A stretch of DNA of 64,000 nucleotides, from assembly GCA_036971615.1 (NCBI GenBank), contig JAYKKR010000003.1, forward strand, positions 1,116,001 to 1,180,000. The letters are read 5' to 3'. A model generated the notes under the pieces. The model saw nothing but the letters and a program-made list of their open reading frames with translations. It made no database searches and was not told the origin of the DNA. The position numbers were made by a program, and so were the translations under genes. This stretch comes from Amyloporia xantha (taxonomy: Eukaryota; Basidiomycota; Agaricomycetes; Polyporales; Adustoporiaceae). This document shows, in pieces, positions 25,027 through 37,326 of the stretch; position 1 is the first letter of the stretch; each line of letters opens with the position of its first letter.

Positions 25027-25827
25027 TATGTAAGTGATACGACACTTCGCCCGTTCATGGTACTTTTATGTGAGAAAATAAAACCCTCCAGTCGTATAGG
25101 ATAATGGCATTATTATGGCGTATAAAGTGTTACAACACTAAATGGTAATCTTCGACATACCCGCGACGGGAATGGCACGCCGTAACATGCAGTATGATAC
25201 ACCCAGTGCTCCAAAGTAAGATGACCCCTCAAGTAAGACCGTACTAGTGGCATTTGCAGGTACTATTCCATACCTCCATAATCAGGTTCACGTATGTACT
25301 AACGCAGCAGATGACGATGCCGCGATTATGACACTTGCGATAACATAAAGTGCAGCTGATAAACTGTCGTGACATGCAATACTGACTATATCGTATGGGC
25401 ATGACTCATGCCGACTGCGTTTCTCCAGGTGAGAATGAGTCCGTATATTTGTTCGTATGTGTGTATTGGAACAAAATAGCCCTGTAACAGAGTAAGTGCA
25501 TTTCAACGAGATGAGAGTGCACATCTACCATGCTTATGAGGTATAAGAACATTTGGGTCACAGCATGAGACTCGCGTACTAAGCATCATTAGGTATACAC
25601 AGACCGCAAAATTCATTCTCTCGTGGTGTTACTCCCATAAATTTAGTGTGTCATGTCCCTGAACTCAGCCACGCCAAGGCGTCGCTAATGACTTTGTAAG
25701 TACTGTGGTTGTCATTAGGTGGCCCATACATCGCGTTCACAACCGGCTGTGCTTCATCAAAAACTATCTTAGCGCGTAAAACCAGCAATAGTGACGCATA
25801 TTACCCTCGATTACATTCACACATGTT
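25027..25827. other. No recognisable gene
   Basis: Short frames only; no motif or repeat seen. Confidence 0.45.
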
Positions 25828-26252
25828 ATGCGCGGTTTCCTACGATCGTTCCAGTGGCCAGCCGTCCTTAAATGCGGAGAAGAATGCGGATGTGAGTACC
25901 TCTGTCCAATCGGCACCGTTATTCCTAATATCGCGTCTGCTGCAGCCTCCAGTTATTCCATTGACACCAAGGACTTTGGTCGTTCGGCAACATACAAAGG
26001 CCGAACTCGTCGTTCAATACACCAAAATTCTGGTGCGCAATACGTCGTCTGACCTCTTGATTGTATCGCTTACTGTATGTTTTCTTTCAGTACTTTCGTC
26101 AGCACACCTTGAACCTCGACACTTGGGCAACCGTCAAATCCGACCCTTTGGTTCAATTGCTGCGATACTTATCATTTATCCGCTACGTACACGAAGAGGA
26201 TCAGCTTCGGGTCGAGAACCGTGCATATTATTTTGGTGGCAGTACGTAAAGA
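25828..26252 (+). CDS. Hypothetical protein fragment, two exons
   Basis: A frame from 25828 ends near AQY at 26043, where a GT-AG interval (about 26044-26090, GTCGTC...TTTCAG) joins in phase to YFRQHTLNLDTWATVKSDPL and FIRYVHEEDQLRVENRAYYF. The in-phase splice favours a real gene. No domain is recognised and neither the true start nor the end is certain (a competing frame covers 25709-26335). Confidence 0.3.
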
Positions 26253-28150
26253 GTTTTGATCATCCGCTAAGGGCTACAACGGAAAACTTGGATGTCCATC
26301 TTCGACTAAGACTGAAAGGTAACGCGCACGTATAAGTGCACATCCATATTTGAACCATAGAACAGTCTGAGTTATAGGCTTCCGGATTTTGTATGTAACC
26401 TTACACCATTATGCCGAGAAGATGAAAGCGAATATTGTCTTTCGCGGTACTACCGGTTAATAAGAAGAAACATCCTAAATAAACAAATTCCGATATATGT
26501 TAACATACAGGGCGAGCAGAATACTATGCGTGCACCACTCTGTCCCAACTGCGTTCCCAACTCATGGTCAACTTTACAACCTCCCCTTGCGAAGGTGAAG
26601 ATGGGTCAGCACATTGTCCTTAAAGAGTTTGACCGTTACGGTCGCCTTTTTAATGAAGTCCATGCAACAGTGGCTGGCATTGTGGGATGGATAGGGCTTG
26701 GATTCAATTTGTGGTGAAACAGGAGGTGTACCATGAACTCCTCTATCTCTATGTGCCGTGGGAGTGGTGTGAGGTGCCACGATTGGTTCGCTGGTTTAGT
26801 CGGTGGGCGCAGTGGAGTGTCCTCGAAGTAATACCACGTCGACCACGTTCCAGTGTCTCTTCTGCATGAAAAATTGTTGCAGGAATTGACAAGCCAGTGG
26901 AGGGAGATGGGTTATGGCGGCACGAACATTGCTTCATCCACTCGGGCTGGGGGTGAGTGGGAGGAGACGGAGTGCATCATGTGACATGAAGTATGTCGGA
27001 AGAAGTAGGAGGTTCAGGCAGCAGGAGACGGAGATTGACTGGAAGAGAGAAGAAATGGACGGTTCGCAAACATTCTCACTGTCTACGTAGCCATGTCGAT
27101 CGTTGTTGAACTACTACCACTGGTCACTTAATCGTTGTTCCTTCTTAGACCGCATCAACTTCGTTAACGTATCTCTTATCCAATCTGTGTGCTTCTGTCT
27201 TTCGTCGCATTGCGTCTGGGTAATAGTGAGCTCAGACGTCCAGCCGCTGCTGCCCAACGACGGCCTCAAACAAATTCTATTCCTGTTCTTTTCTATGCAG
27301 ATCCGGAAACATAATTCAACAGTAGAGATGCTGCATAATGCTATTCTATTGCGAGCATTGTGGCGTCAGCATGAGAAAGCAACCAATGATGTCGTAAACT
27401 TACCGAAGGGCAAACAAGGTCAGATCGAGAGAGCAGTGTCTAACACTCTCCCGCCGACTCGATTTTTTCCTGCTCGCTGGAAGAGGTTTATTCCCTTTTC
27501 TCTGAATTTCGCTGCCAAGTGGCTGGCACGTATTCCTGCTCCAACGACGAAGGCAGGTATTGCTGTCGTCTTGTCGGTCATGCATAACAGGAGCATGCCT
27601 CTGCTTTTCGACCGCGCAGATTGGTCTTATATAATCAACATGTTCGACGCCACTTATACAGACCAGCAAATATATTATAACAATAGATATATACATGTGT
27701 AGTATCCGTGGACCGATTGCTACTTGGTGGTTGGAAGTCGCGGTGGTTCTCTTAGAAGAAGAGACTGGTTAGCTCTGCAAAACCCCACACACTCGCGGTA
27801 CATTCGCCGTTTGACAAGCTATCGTGTGAAGTGACTGTTGACGGTAGAGCGCGTCACAAATCGTGCGGTCATCCTGGATATAATCAATGAACATCATTTG
27901 CTCCTGATTTGATATAAGATTCTGGACGAGTCGCCGTGATTTGTCCATTCAAGTTGGATGTCTGCGAGATATCGTACGTTACCATGATTTGTCATCTACC
28001 ATGGTGCTTACCGACATTGGCTTACTGTATCATCGTACGTCATATGGTATTACACTGCGTATGACACGCTAGCGCTGTCTATGACACGTCGTCTTGCCAT
28101 GCTCGCGTTCAATGTTCTCCGGTGGTGCTGTTCTCTCGTCTATGGATATC
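26253..28150. other. No recognisable gene; two moderately long open frames
   Basis: Plus-strand frames at 26526-26717 (VKMGQHIVLKEFDRYGRLFN) and 27103-27702 (199 codons, basic) have some coding look but no motif I recognise and no neighbouring exons I can join. Confidence 0.35.
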
Positions 28151-29700
28151 ATTCACGCTTTCAAGTTTGCTTGAGCAGAAAGGTGACACACGAGATTAGA
28201 TTGCAAGCTAGTGGTAGTCCGTGCAAGTGAGGTAAGAGGTATAAAGCAGAACGAGATAGCAACGACAGAGTCAAAGCGAGAGATGATTAGAAACGAAGGA
28301 CGGATGACATAAGTGACGAAAGATAAGGAAAGACGTGTGGCCGAAAGGAGTACTCGCAAAATGAATGGTGTGGGCGAAAGCCCGTTGGGCTCCCCGACGC
28401 GAGACCAAGAACCATGACCTATGGTAAGAAAACAAATCCCGGTGAGCAGCGATCGGGTGGGTGCCATCCAGGGTGTGGTGGGTGGGTAGGACAAAACCGT
28501 AGCCCGACTGCTGTCGAAACCAGATGAGAGGTCGATGGGACCAACGCCCCGAGTCCGAAAGATAACTTGAAAAGCTGCACAAAAGCGTTTAAGAAGGGGA
28601 TGATGTTTGTTTCATTTTTTATTCTTTTTTCCTTGCTTTTTTCCTATCCTTTGTATGGATCGATTGAAGAGAGATAAGGGCAGGGAAACGGATCCGACTT
28701 GTGCCGGGAATCACACCCCCATGACCTGCGCACCTCCCTCCTCCTCGGAATCGAAATCTGAGGCTGGCCGAAGATAGGGATTTTCGACTGCTGGCTGACG
28801 AGAAGGCCTGCATCGACAGGGGAGTAGCTCCAAGGGTACCGTCTGGGAACAATTGTCTCTCCAACGTCCAACAGGATTGGTGAAAGAATCACGGAGGGTG
28901 GGCAGCGTTTCAGGGAGGAAGGGATATCCTAGAAACCACCGAAGTCGATCAAGCGGATGGAGGTGTGCCCATTGGCGAGGTACCACCAGGTATCCCATCT
29001 GACCATCCACGCCCTTCATCCAAAAATTCACCATTCTTTTTTCCAGGACCCAACACCCCTGAACGCTTCCCCGAAACACTGAACGCTTGGTTTTTGTGGA
29101 GATGAGCTCGATTTCCAAGCCTTCTTCAATGAGGGAGGGAGGCTCGCGATTGACCATCCATGTGGAGGGATCGCCTGATGTTCCTTTGGCGATACGTCCA
29201 ACACCACATCGAAAGAGTGAATTTGATTTGGGAGTCGAACGGGGGGTCTCTAAGGAGATACTGACTGTTGGATCGGAAATTCTTCGTCGATGATGTGGAC
29301 AAACTGGGTCAGGGTGGGCTCGGACACGAGAGTAAAGTGGGGGAGGAGGAGACGACATTCCAATGGTTGAAATTGATGTGGTGGTCAAAGTTGTAGGAGA
29401 GGAAAAGGAGGGAAAACAAAGCCTGGAGACGCTGTTGGGCGCCTGACACCTGGAGAAAATGCAAGACCTGGACCTGTTCAGGTACGCAAATAACGCAACT
29501 GATGTTACTGATGGAACAGAAGTCGAAAGCGTGATTCGGCTAGAAGAAAAAGCATTAGTACAAATGGGGTAAAAAGGAGGAATGAAAGTTGTCGGGGGAC
29601 GGTGGGTGGGTGCTTAAACCAAAGGAAAGTCTGCTGAGAGGTAGCAGCGGTTACGGAGAAGGAGGCGCTAAGACTTAAGCGCCCCCCTGCCACTCATCCA
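28151..29700 (-). other. Compositionally distinct block with a 225-codon open frame
   Basis: The plus strand here is purine-rich (many GGA, AAG, GAA runs) and the minus strand correspondingly pyrimidine-rich, unlike the flanks. The longest minus frame (29388 to 28711) begins with a Ser/Pro-rich stretch and continues with a mixed globular-looking segment (MVNFWMKGVDGQMGYLVVPR). Other minus frames overlap it. It could be a lineage-specific gene with long UTRs, or a remnant of a mobile element; no terminal repeats or known domain were seen. Confidence 0.35.
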
Positions 29701-30211
29701 TAGACGTTGCTCTACGATGGCGCTCGTGCCTCGTGATATCTCAGAGCTGCAACTTTGAATCACGTTTCAATAAGCCGCGTGTGAAGACCAGCCCCTGCCA
29801 CTACTCCGATATCCTAGTTACCCATTAATATTACACGACTCACTTGCGCGGCAGCTCGATTACGTGAGGAGTCATACGAATCATCGAATCCTTACTCTGG
29901 TCGTTCACTATTGTATTCCACCGCAACATGTTAGGTGTTAGTCATCCACGAAGACGCATATCTTGGATGACGACTTCATATGACGTTGTCTGTCGTGTAC
30001 GTCTATCTGATTTCCGTCTAATTACATCTGACACACTATCGAAAACAAAGCCCTACAGCTCTGACATGATACTGATGTGAAGCAACTTTCCGATTGTGTG
30101 TATTAGACGCGTGGACACTGACAAAATGTTACTGAAGCGGTCTATAAACTACTACGATAATGACGTACAAGTAGCCATCGTTCATGCCGCCCGCGAACCC
30201 GCTTCCCTGCC
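29701..30211. other. Intergenic, nothing recognised
   Basis: No frame, repeat or RNA gene noticed upstream of the plus-strand F-box/LRR gene. Confidence 0.45.
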
Positions 30212-32167
30212 ATGCTCGATCATCTTCCCGACGACATCTTGTTCTTGATTGTACGCATATTCGGCCTGCAACAAACAATTCCTCGTTGGTATCGATTTGT
30301 ATTCGTACTGTCTTGTCTAAATCGTAGATTCCGTGCATTTGCACTCCCTCTTCTTGTTAAAACGATATACATTCCACGTCACGATCAGCTCATTCGCACT
30401 GTAGAGCGGGTCCGTCGACATTCTATGTGCGATGTCATGGACGTACGGTACGTGTGACTGTTAAGTCGTGTTTATTCGGCTTTCAATGACGCCTTTACAA
30501 CACAGATCAGTTTCTATTGGACGCGAGAATAACGGCAACCGCTTCAACGCGAACCCAGAATTCTTACAAGATACACATGTCGACGTCACCCTTCCCGGTC
30601 TGACAAGCTTTGCTAGCTATAGCGCAGTCTACACCCAAAGCGGTCTAACTGCTCTTCGTGGCTGCGTTGATTTACAGGAGCTGGATATATGTTGGGCCAT
30701 GTCTTCCACGTTCCCTGATATTGCTCCGTGGCATTCGCTAAACACAATTCGATTGCGGCTGTGTCTGCCATCCCACGTCACCCTTCTTCCTCTACCCTCC
30801 GTCCCTCCCACTTACTCTTACGACATGGTCACGACCCTTTCTATACGAGACAAATTGTGGAGCCAATGGTGGGATGCCTGCACAGGTCGGATATTTTTCC
30901 CTAACCTGCAATGTTTCTCGCTTTCCGGTGCCAGTTCTCGACCGGACTGGACCTATGCATTCATTGACAGTCATCCCACCTTACTTGAGGTCAACATATG
31001 TTTTCCACGCTCTTACCGGTTGGGGTTACCGGCCTTAATGAAACTTATTACGGGCACCGGGACTTGGAAAAGTTCCGTATCTTCGCATACTCAAATCATA
31101 CATAGAGACCATCTTCCGCAAACACTGGATAGGAAGAGCGGACGCGTGGTGCAATACGATGACCCGACGTATTGGCGAGGGTCGGGACACGACTTGTCCT
31201 ATTCGCTTTGTCTTGCGAACGCGTTCGCATTTACACGATGCTCCCCTCCTTTTCGCTCAAAGGACCGTTATGCCATTTACATCGAGACAAGCCGCTATTT
31301 GTCGGTACATCGCTTGCAATTGCGATACGCCGTCAACTGCAGTTGCCTCATCTCCCCCCCTCAACCGTTCTCGATTTTTTCCATCTCGCTGATCGCCTAC
31401 CTAACATCACATGTCTTCGGTTGCCATTGGAATCACACAAGACCAAGGCACGTTCGTCGACTTTATGGTAGGCTTTCTTACCCGATCGCGACGTCGTACA
31501 TCTAACTGAAGTATCATAGGAGGATCTCGGTGAACTTTTGAGATCCTGGACGTCACTTCAGTCGTTGACGCTGAGTTGGGAATATCACCGTCAGTGGCGG
31601 TGGACAGAAAATGATCTTTCCGTCGGATGGTTGATTGACGATGTGGTCCCGCCGATCACTTTAGGACAGTACCCGACAGACTTATACGACGACGACGACG
31701 AGGATGACGGGCACCCTCTTCGACGCAACCATCTCGTAGCTAGGACAATAACGCTGGGGCACTTACGAGACCATTTATCCGAGGAGTATGTCGAAAGTAC
31801 AGTGAGTGCAGTACAGACAGTGCTAGGAGATGAGATCGACTTGGAGGATGCGGCCGACGATCCCCACTTATTGATGCGAGCTTGGGAAACGCGCCACAAC
31901 CCGACAGTTGCAGAGTCCGTGCGCTACATAGCCGACTGTTGTCCTACATTGGCAGAATTCGTATGGTATCCGATCACCCCCTTCATAGTATCCGACGCTG
32001 TGCGGTGGTCATGGAAGATTACCCGCACGCCGGTAGATGGTACTGTTAATATGGTTATGGGGAAACTGACATATATCGGCGCCTTAACGGGTCCCGCCGA
32101 TCCCTTTGTTATGTTGGTTGGTGCGGAATTAGAAAGGCGGTCATTTTGTGATAGTACGTTGTTTTGA
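30212..32167 (+). CDS. F-box/LRR-type protein, paralogue of the gene at 20802-22798
   Basis: Exon 1 (30212-30447) encodes the F-box: MLDHLPDDILFLIVRIFGL, then FVLSCLNRRFRAFALPLLVK. Intron 30448-30505 is GT-AG with phase preserved (VMDVR then SVSIGREN). The middle exon has LQELDICWAMSS, LNTIRLRLCLPS, LQCFSLSG and LLEVNICFPRSYRL followed by LMKLITGTGTW. A second intron (about 31468-31518, GTAGGC...CATAG) lies after GTFVDFM, at the same place as in the paralogue. The last exon has LQSLTLSWEYHRQWRWTEND, an acidic run of six Asp/Glu near 31690, and PHLLMRAWETRHN. Two single-base frame changes are needed, near 31234 and at a GG run near 31420; correcting them restores the alignment with the paralogue. 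By family it would act as a substrate adaptor; the partner is unknown. Confidence 0.7.
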
Positions 32168-32573
32168 CACGAGTTCCTAATTTCACTATCACTATACGTG
32201 TTTTACTACTTGGTTGAAGACTTGATTTCCCGATTCAAACGAACGTTACCTACGTGATCCGAAATCATAGGTAACAAAGGGCGATGTCGAGTACGCTACC
32301 CGGATTATGTAGTAGTAAATTTAACATGCGCGGACGCAATTATCGTCCATACCTGTTTCTTACTCTTCTGGTGTGAGGTAAGACCGAACATGCGCGATGT
32401 ACCGGTTAAGACTAGTTTATAAACAAGCTTCATGTATTTGGACTCGACTCATGGTTCACACGACACAATGCAAAACGCGAAAGACAAAGACATTTTAATC
32501 AGACGACGGGAACGATAAATGAGAAACATGTTAACTGCCTAGATGATACGTAAAACTACACACTTGACGAAGC
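32168..32573. other. Tail-to-tail intergenic region
   Basis: Lies between convergent genes; nothing recognised. Confidence 0.5.
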
Positions 32574-33781
32574 CTACCGCCCATCGACTACTTCACGACC
32601 ACTTTGAGAATACCTCGCTGCTAATGCCGGCATGTACTGCGAGATCTCATCGCTTTCCAACATACCATATCTATTACTAGACCTGACGTCCCACACGGTC
32701 AACTCTACCTGTACGCACACCACACCAGACAGTCGGCTGTCCCCAAGGATCGCATCGATGGTACGCCAGCTGACTTCGGCTAATTGCCTTCGAGACATCA
32801 GTTCAAGGCGTATGTCGACATGTGAGATTTCGGTCGATGCCAGGGTCAACAGTGTCTCCGATATCCATATCAACGACGTGAATTGGCTGCTCCCTTGTCG
32901 AAACATTAAGCATAGCGTGTGTAGTCCCGTGTTTCGACTAATGTCGATCGCGGGTATATGCAGGTCTGTAAAGTAGGCATTACTATGGATGCAAATTGAA
33001 TGCGCCAACTTACCGGTGGACGGAAGCCATCGACCATTGTCAAGCGTTACGGACAGGTGCTCCAAACACGCTTCCGTTGTTCGTAATAAAACGGATAGGT
33101 CCTCCACAGATTCTCGGTGCCACGTGAAGTGAATACATCGAATCGAACACGCGGTCCGGTTAATGCTCGCCCACCTAGCAACGACGTTCGGGAATGTACA
33201 ACTGTCGCCTACCACCAGACGTTCAAGTTGTATAGGAAACTGGTCGTGTAATGCCGTGGTGACGTCATCCAAACGAGGCCACCTAGAGTGCGTTATTGTG
33301 ATGCGTGTAATGACACGAAAACGGCCAGAAACTGTAGGAGCTCGCTCGTGCGCCAAAACGAACAGCCCGCAATCGACAGTTCCGTTGCCGTGCTCGCGAA
33401 CTGGGTGAGCAACGTCTCCTTAGCATATGGCGGCAGTGCACCCCATGTTAAGCCTTCTATTGCCAAAACCTTCACGTATTGCAAGGATCGCAAAAGTGTG
33501 CATGCAGCTATCAACACATCGTGTGCCAGACGCCGCGGCCCGCGACATGTGATATGAACCTCGCGGATGTAGTCGGCCAACGGTGACATATATATCTCCT
33601 TCAGCCGTCGTACCCGAGCTGTCGGCGATATAGCCAATATAGCGTGGATATGCGTCCTGCTACGATGCAACCAAGCACGGCATGTGAGGGAGCATGCTAC
33701 CATTGATGCGCGATCGCCGCCCGTCCCAACGTCGTCTATAATCTTGTCGATCAACTCTTGCGGTACGTGCGTACGTGCCAT
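32574..33781 (-). CDS. F-box-like protein
   Basis: From ATG 33781: MARTHVPQELIDKIIDDVGT, then SMVACSLTCRAWLHRSRTHI, the classic basidiomycete F-box (+PQELID.II.......L..CSL.CR.W...+R). LRR-like strands follow (VREVHITC-like IREVHITCRGPRR, VKVLAIEGLTW, ATELSIAGCSFW), then CIHFTWHRESVEDLSVLL, CLEHLSVTLDNG and ISHVDIRLELMSR. The final segment before TAG resembles the usual C-terminal end of this family. The frame changes once at about 33325 in a GG run; one extra G would join FL to GRFRVITRITITHS. No intron needed. SCF adaptor by family; target unknown. Confidence 0.75.
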
Positions 33782-35249
33782 TGCATGCAGAGAGTTGAGA
33801 GTAGTGTGGTTGAATACTGGTGTGTAGCTGATATGCCTAAGCAGTACAACTCCGCGTCAACATACAGGGAAAGTAACAGTGTTGACAGACCAGAACTGTC
33901 ACGGGTGCAGAGACAATTATCACAGAATAACGACGGCCGCAGAAACCTGGTTTCTGGAATAGGCGTGATTCTCAGTTCTTTCGTCCGCGAGTGCGTACAC
34001 AAGAAGAATACGCCGTGTCGGAAACAACGCCGAAAGAGATATCACTCATGTTCACTTTTCCACCCAGCCTTTAAGACAAATTCGGTGAAGTAGCGAAAGA
34101 AAAACACGCACCGTTGCTAAGTGTGGACGGATCGTGCTTGACCTTTACGCAGCCGTAAGCTGGCTTACACTATACGGATGACGACGTAACCGTGTGCACT
34201 ACCCATCCAACCTCGTCTCAGAGTATGCCCTACGAATCTGGCACCCTTAGATACGTGCCGTTACGCGCACTGGGTATACCTGATGGCGGCCAACGTCTCA
34301 CGACTACAGAGGTATTTTTATAACACAATTCTTGCAACAGCTCAACCAGCGACTGATGCGACTGATTCGCGACAAACGGAGACGACTGTGGCCTTTCCCA
34401 ATAGCATATCCGTCGTCGAATTGCCAGATATAACAATCGCGACAGACCTATGTAAGCCAGAAGTATCTCAGCCATACCGGTCCATATAATGAATAAAAGA
34501 TGACAGCGAGTCGTACCAATACGCGTAACAGTGTGCAGTAGATGGCCAGACGTCTTCCTAAGTATTGTTCTCTTGGAGCAGACATACTTACCCACCCCAA
34601 AATCATATGCAGGTAGATACAATACACACGTCCGCGAACCGATTAGGAAAAAGATAATCTCTATTCACAGACGGTAGGAGCCAAAGCACGTGACCGGTTC
34701 TCGAACAGCTTATGGCATCATGGGGCATTAGGACAACGACCAGTGATCATACCAGGCCGGCTCCGACCTCTCCACGCCCTATGAAGAAGAACGGCCGCGT
34801 CGCTTCGTCGACCTAATTGTCAACTACGCGCGGGCGTCCGCCGTTGCGACGTAAAACTGAAGTAGACGACCTCAAAGCACCCATACCAGAAGCAGTTATG
34901 AACAGTGCCTTCACGTACCTTACAGTTCGGCGTTCACCGCTGTGATGCCCAACTGCAACCTCTGCGATGAGCGATTGCCATTCATCTTCCTGCAGTACTG
35001 TGCGTAGTTCTCGATGGTTTATGTGACAATACGATGACAAACTCCACTCACGTACATTCCGTGTCATCCTCCATGGTTGGGGACGTGACATATACATGTA
35101 TCGTTTGGTCATCGAGCCTCCTAATGACACATCACATGAACAGAACACGCGTTGGACGACATCTTGCCGTTAGCATCTATCGCAAGTATGTTCCCGCTAC
35201 TTCAATACGGATATATATACGACAGGCGGCGTCTCGTTGTGAACACAAC
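33782..35249. other. No recognisable gene
   Basis: Short frames on both strands (for example 34230-34622 on the minus strand) without motifs. Some of it must be the promoters of the flanking divergent genes. Confidence 0.45.
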
Positions 35250-35886
35250 ATGACCGAACCTAGCAACTTCTCCTTCCAAATCTATCAGCGACGAACTGAG
35301 GTACGTCGCTCCGTTAATTTTATCGTGTACCGTCCGATTCCACACTGAACAGTTATTTCACAAGCTATGCGTCATCTCTGAGTTATCCGAACATTGTGCC
35401 GCGGACGTTGAGCGGTTCACGTTATTGGTATATCTGACGTTTCTTTGTGCGGGCTGGCGTTCACAGCATTATAGTACCTGTGCATACATAGCGCAATAAC
35501 TGATCATCAATCCGTCACAACCATACAACCAGTCCTTAGTCCCAGTACATCACACAAGGTCAAAAAACAGCCAGATCCTCATAAACCGAAACGCCCGCCA
35601 TCGACGTATCTCATGTTTCAAAATGATGTTCGTGCCGACCTCCGGAACAGGCACCCGAATATGCCACATGACGAGCTGCTGGGAATGATTGCAAAGCTAT
35701 GGAACGAGATTCCGTGCGAGACGAGAAAGGTAAGCCCATCCTCGACTCCTCCTTTCCTTATAGTATTGCTAATTGTAACCATGACAGCAATACGAGCTAC
35801 AATATCGAAAGGCGAAGCAACGATGGTTGCAGGCCAAACTTGATTATCATAATGGTAACCCGCGGTTTTCGGATCCAAAGCCATAA
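35250..35886 (+). CDS. HMG-box protein
   Basis: HMG boxes bind and bend DNA. The box reads DPHKPKRPPSTYLMFQNDV, then LRNRHPNMPHDELLGMIAKL, WNEIPCETRK, a 58-nt intron (35730-35787, GTAAGC...GACAG with GCTAAT as branch site), and QYELQYRKAKQRWLQAKLDY before TAA 35884-35886. The order KRPPSxYLxFQNDVR...HP.M...EL...I...WNE.P is typical of fungal HMG-box regulators, with the box near the C terminus. An upstream coding part is suggested by MTEPSNFSFQIYQRRTE from ATG 35250, a GT-AG intron (about 35299-35350) and LFHKLCVISELSEHCAADVE; its junction to the HMG exon (about 35420-35485) is not in phase as read, so the start is provisional. The box is secure. Resemblance to Exp1-type mushroom HMG proteins is only an impression. 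Confidence 0.75.
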
Positions 35887-37326
35887 CCGGGAGACCACAC
35901 GGTACTACGCCGTCCCTCGGCACGATTGACGTCGAGATAATATATCACGTCAACCACATGACGTGACGTGCACATTCGGGTTTACGACACAGCTAATATC
36001 GATGACATTTCAGGTCAGCAGGATGACGTTGCGATAGTAATCACGTCTATGTCATGATAAATCATGGCGAAATTCGTCCTCTTCCCGATAACGTTGCATC
36101 TGTAAGCTTGTACAATGACCAAAATATTCACAATGTATCGATTTCATGCCTTGGTTGTTATCTCCGCGAACCCTCTTATGACTAACGTAGCGCTACTCGG
36201 GGTGACTGCGAATGCCAATTCAATCCCGTGAACGGACACTATGATACTTATATTTATGGCAAGTATAATGGCTAGACAGTGACCTGTTCCACGAAATTTA
36301 AGAGTAATGCGATCGCCAGAATTAGGGTGCGTTCTTTGAATCAATCGTTGATTAAGAACGGTGAAAATCGAAGTCACTAGACGACTATACGTCACCCATG
36401 ATGTGATATCTGCATGTTATAGCACGGTGAACTCCCCATTTTGTAGCTTTCACGGAGCGACGTATTCTAACGTGTAACCGCGCCGATCTGTCGTCCACGT
36501 CGATCTGTAACAGATCAGTACAAGATATCGCTGAGTCAACCCAGCTCGTACGGACTATCATACATTATCCGGACGCAATATCACAATGTAACTTTACTTT
36601 ATCGGTACGTCTCTCAATATTATTGCCTCGCACGGCAATCGCTACGTCCATTCGCCCAACGACACTGTACTATAGGCAGCGTTTAGGTTCGCCATGCGTA
36701 CTTCCTTAAAGTTATGCACATCACAATTTGACGACGGGTACTTGCTCGAGATGTAGGTCTTATCTCATCCTGCACTGTGACCAATTATCAGTCATACATG
36801 CGTATAACTATTCGCGATCAATGTGGCAAATGCATCCTACTGCTTGTCATCGCGTCATTTACGCAACTTGCCTGTCTCAGTATAACAATATCGAGCAGGC
36901 TCTTTACTTTATTTAAATCTACTGTACGACAAAGACTTACAAACACTCCCGTATGCACGAAGCCATCACAGTGTACAGATCGTTCACCTGCTATACTGCA
37001 TTAGCGGTGCCCGTCGCGCACCACGACGGACTCACAACCCTGCTCCCTGAGGCCTGCAGTATCCACGCACGCCATGATAATTCTCATCATTATGTAGACA
37101 ATACATGAACAACACGCATCGATACAAATATGTATGCTGACTTCAGAAACAATATTTATTCGTATCGTATATCTCGTTATTATGCTCATTGCCCCATGAC
37201 TTTGCTATAGCTGCAGACCACTATAACGTGCGATAGGTTACCCTACAGCAACTATTCAGTTTCAAGAACTCTTAATATCACGCAAATAGCATGCCGCGCA
37301 CCATCATACGATTTCCGGGTTCTATC
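35887..37326. other. No recognisable gene
   Basis: AT-leaning sequence with short frames only; no repeat or RNA gene seen. Confidence 0.45.
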
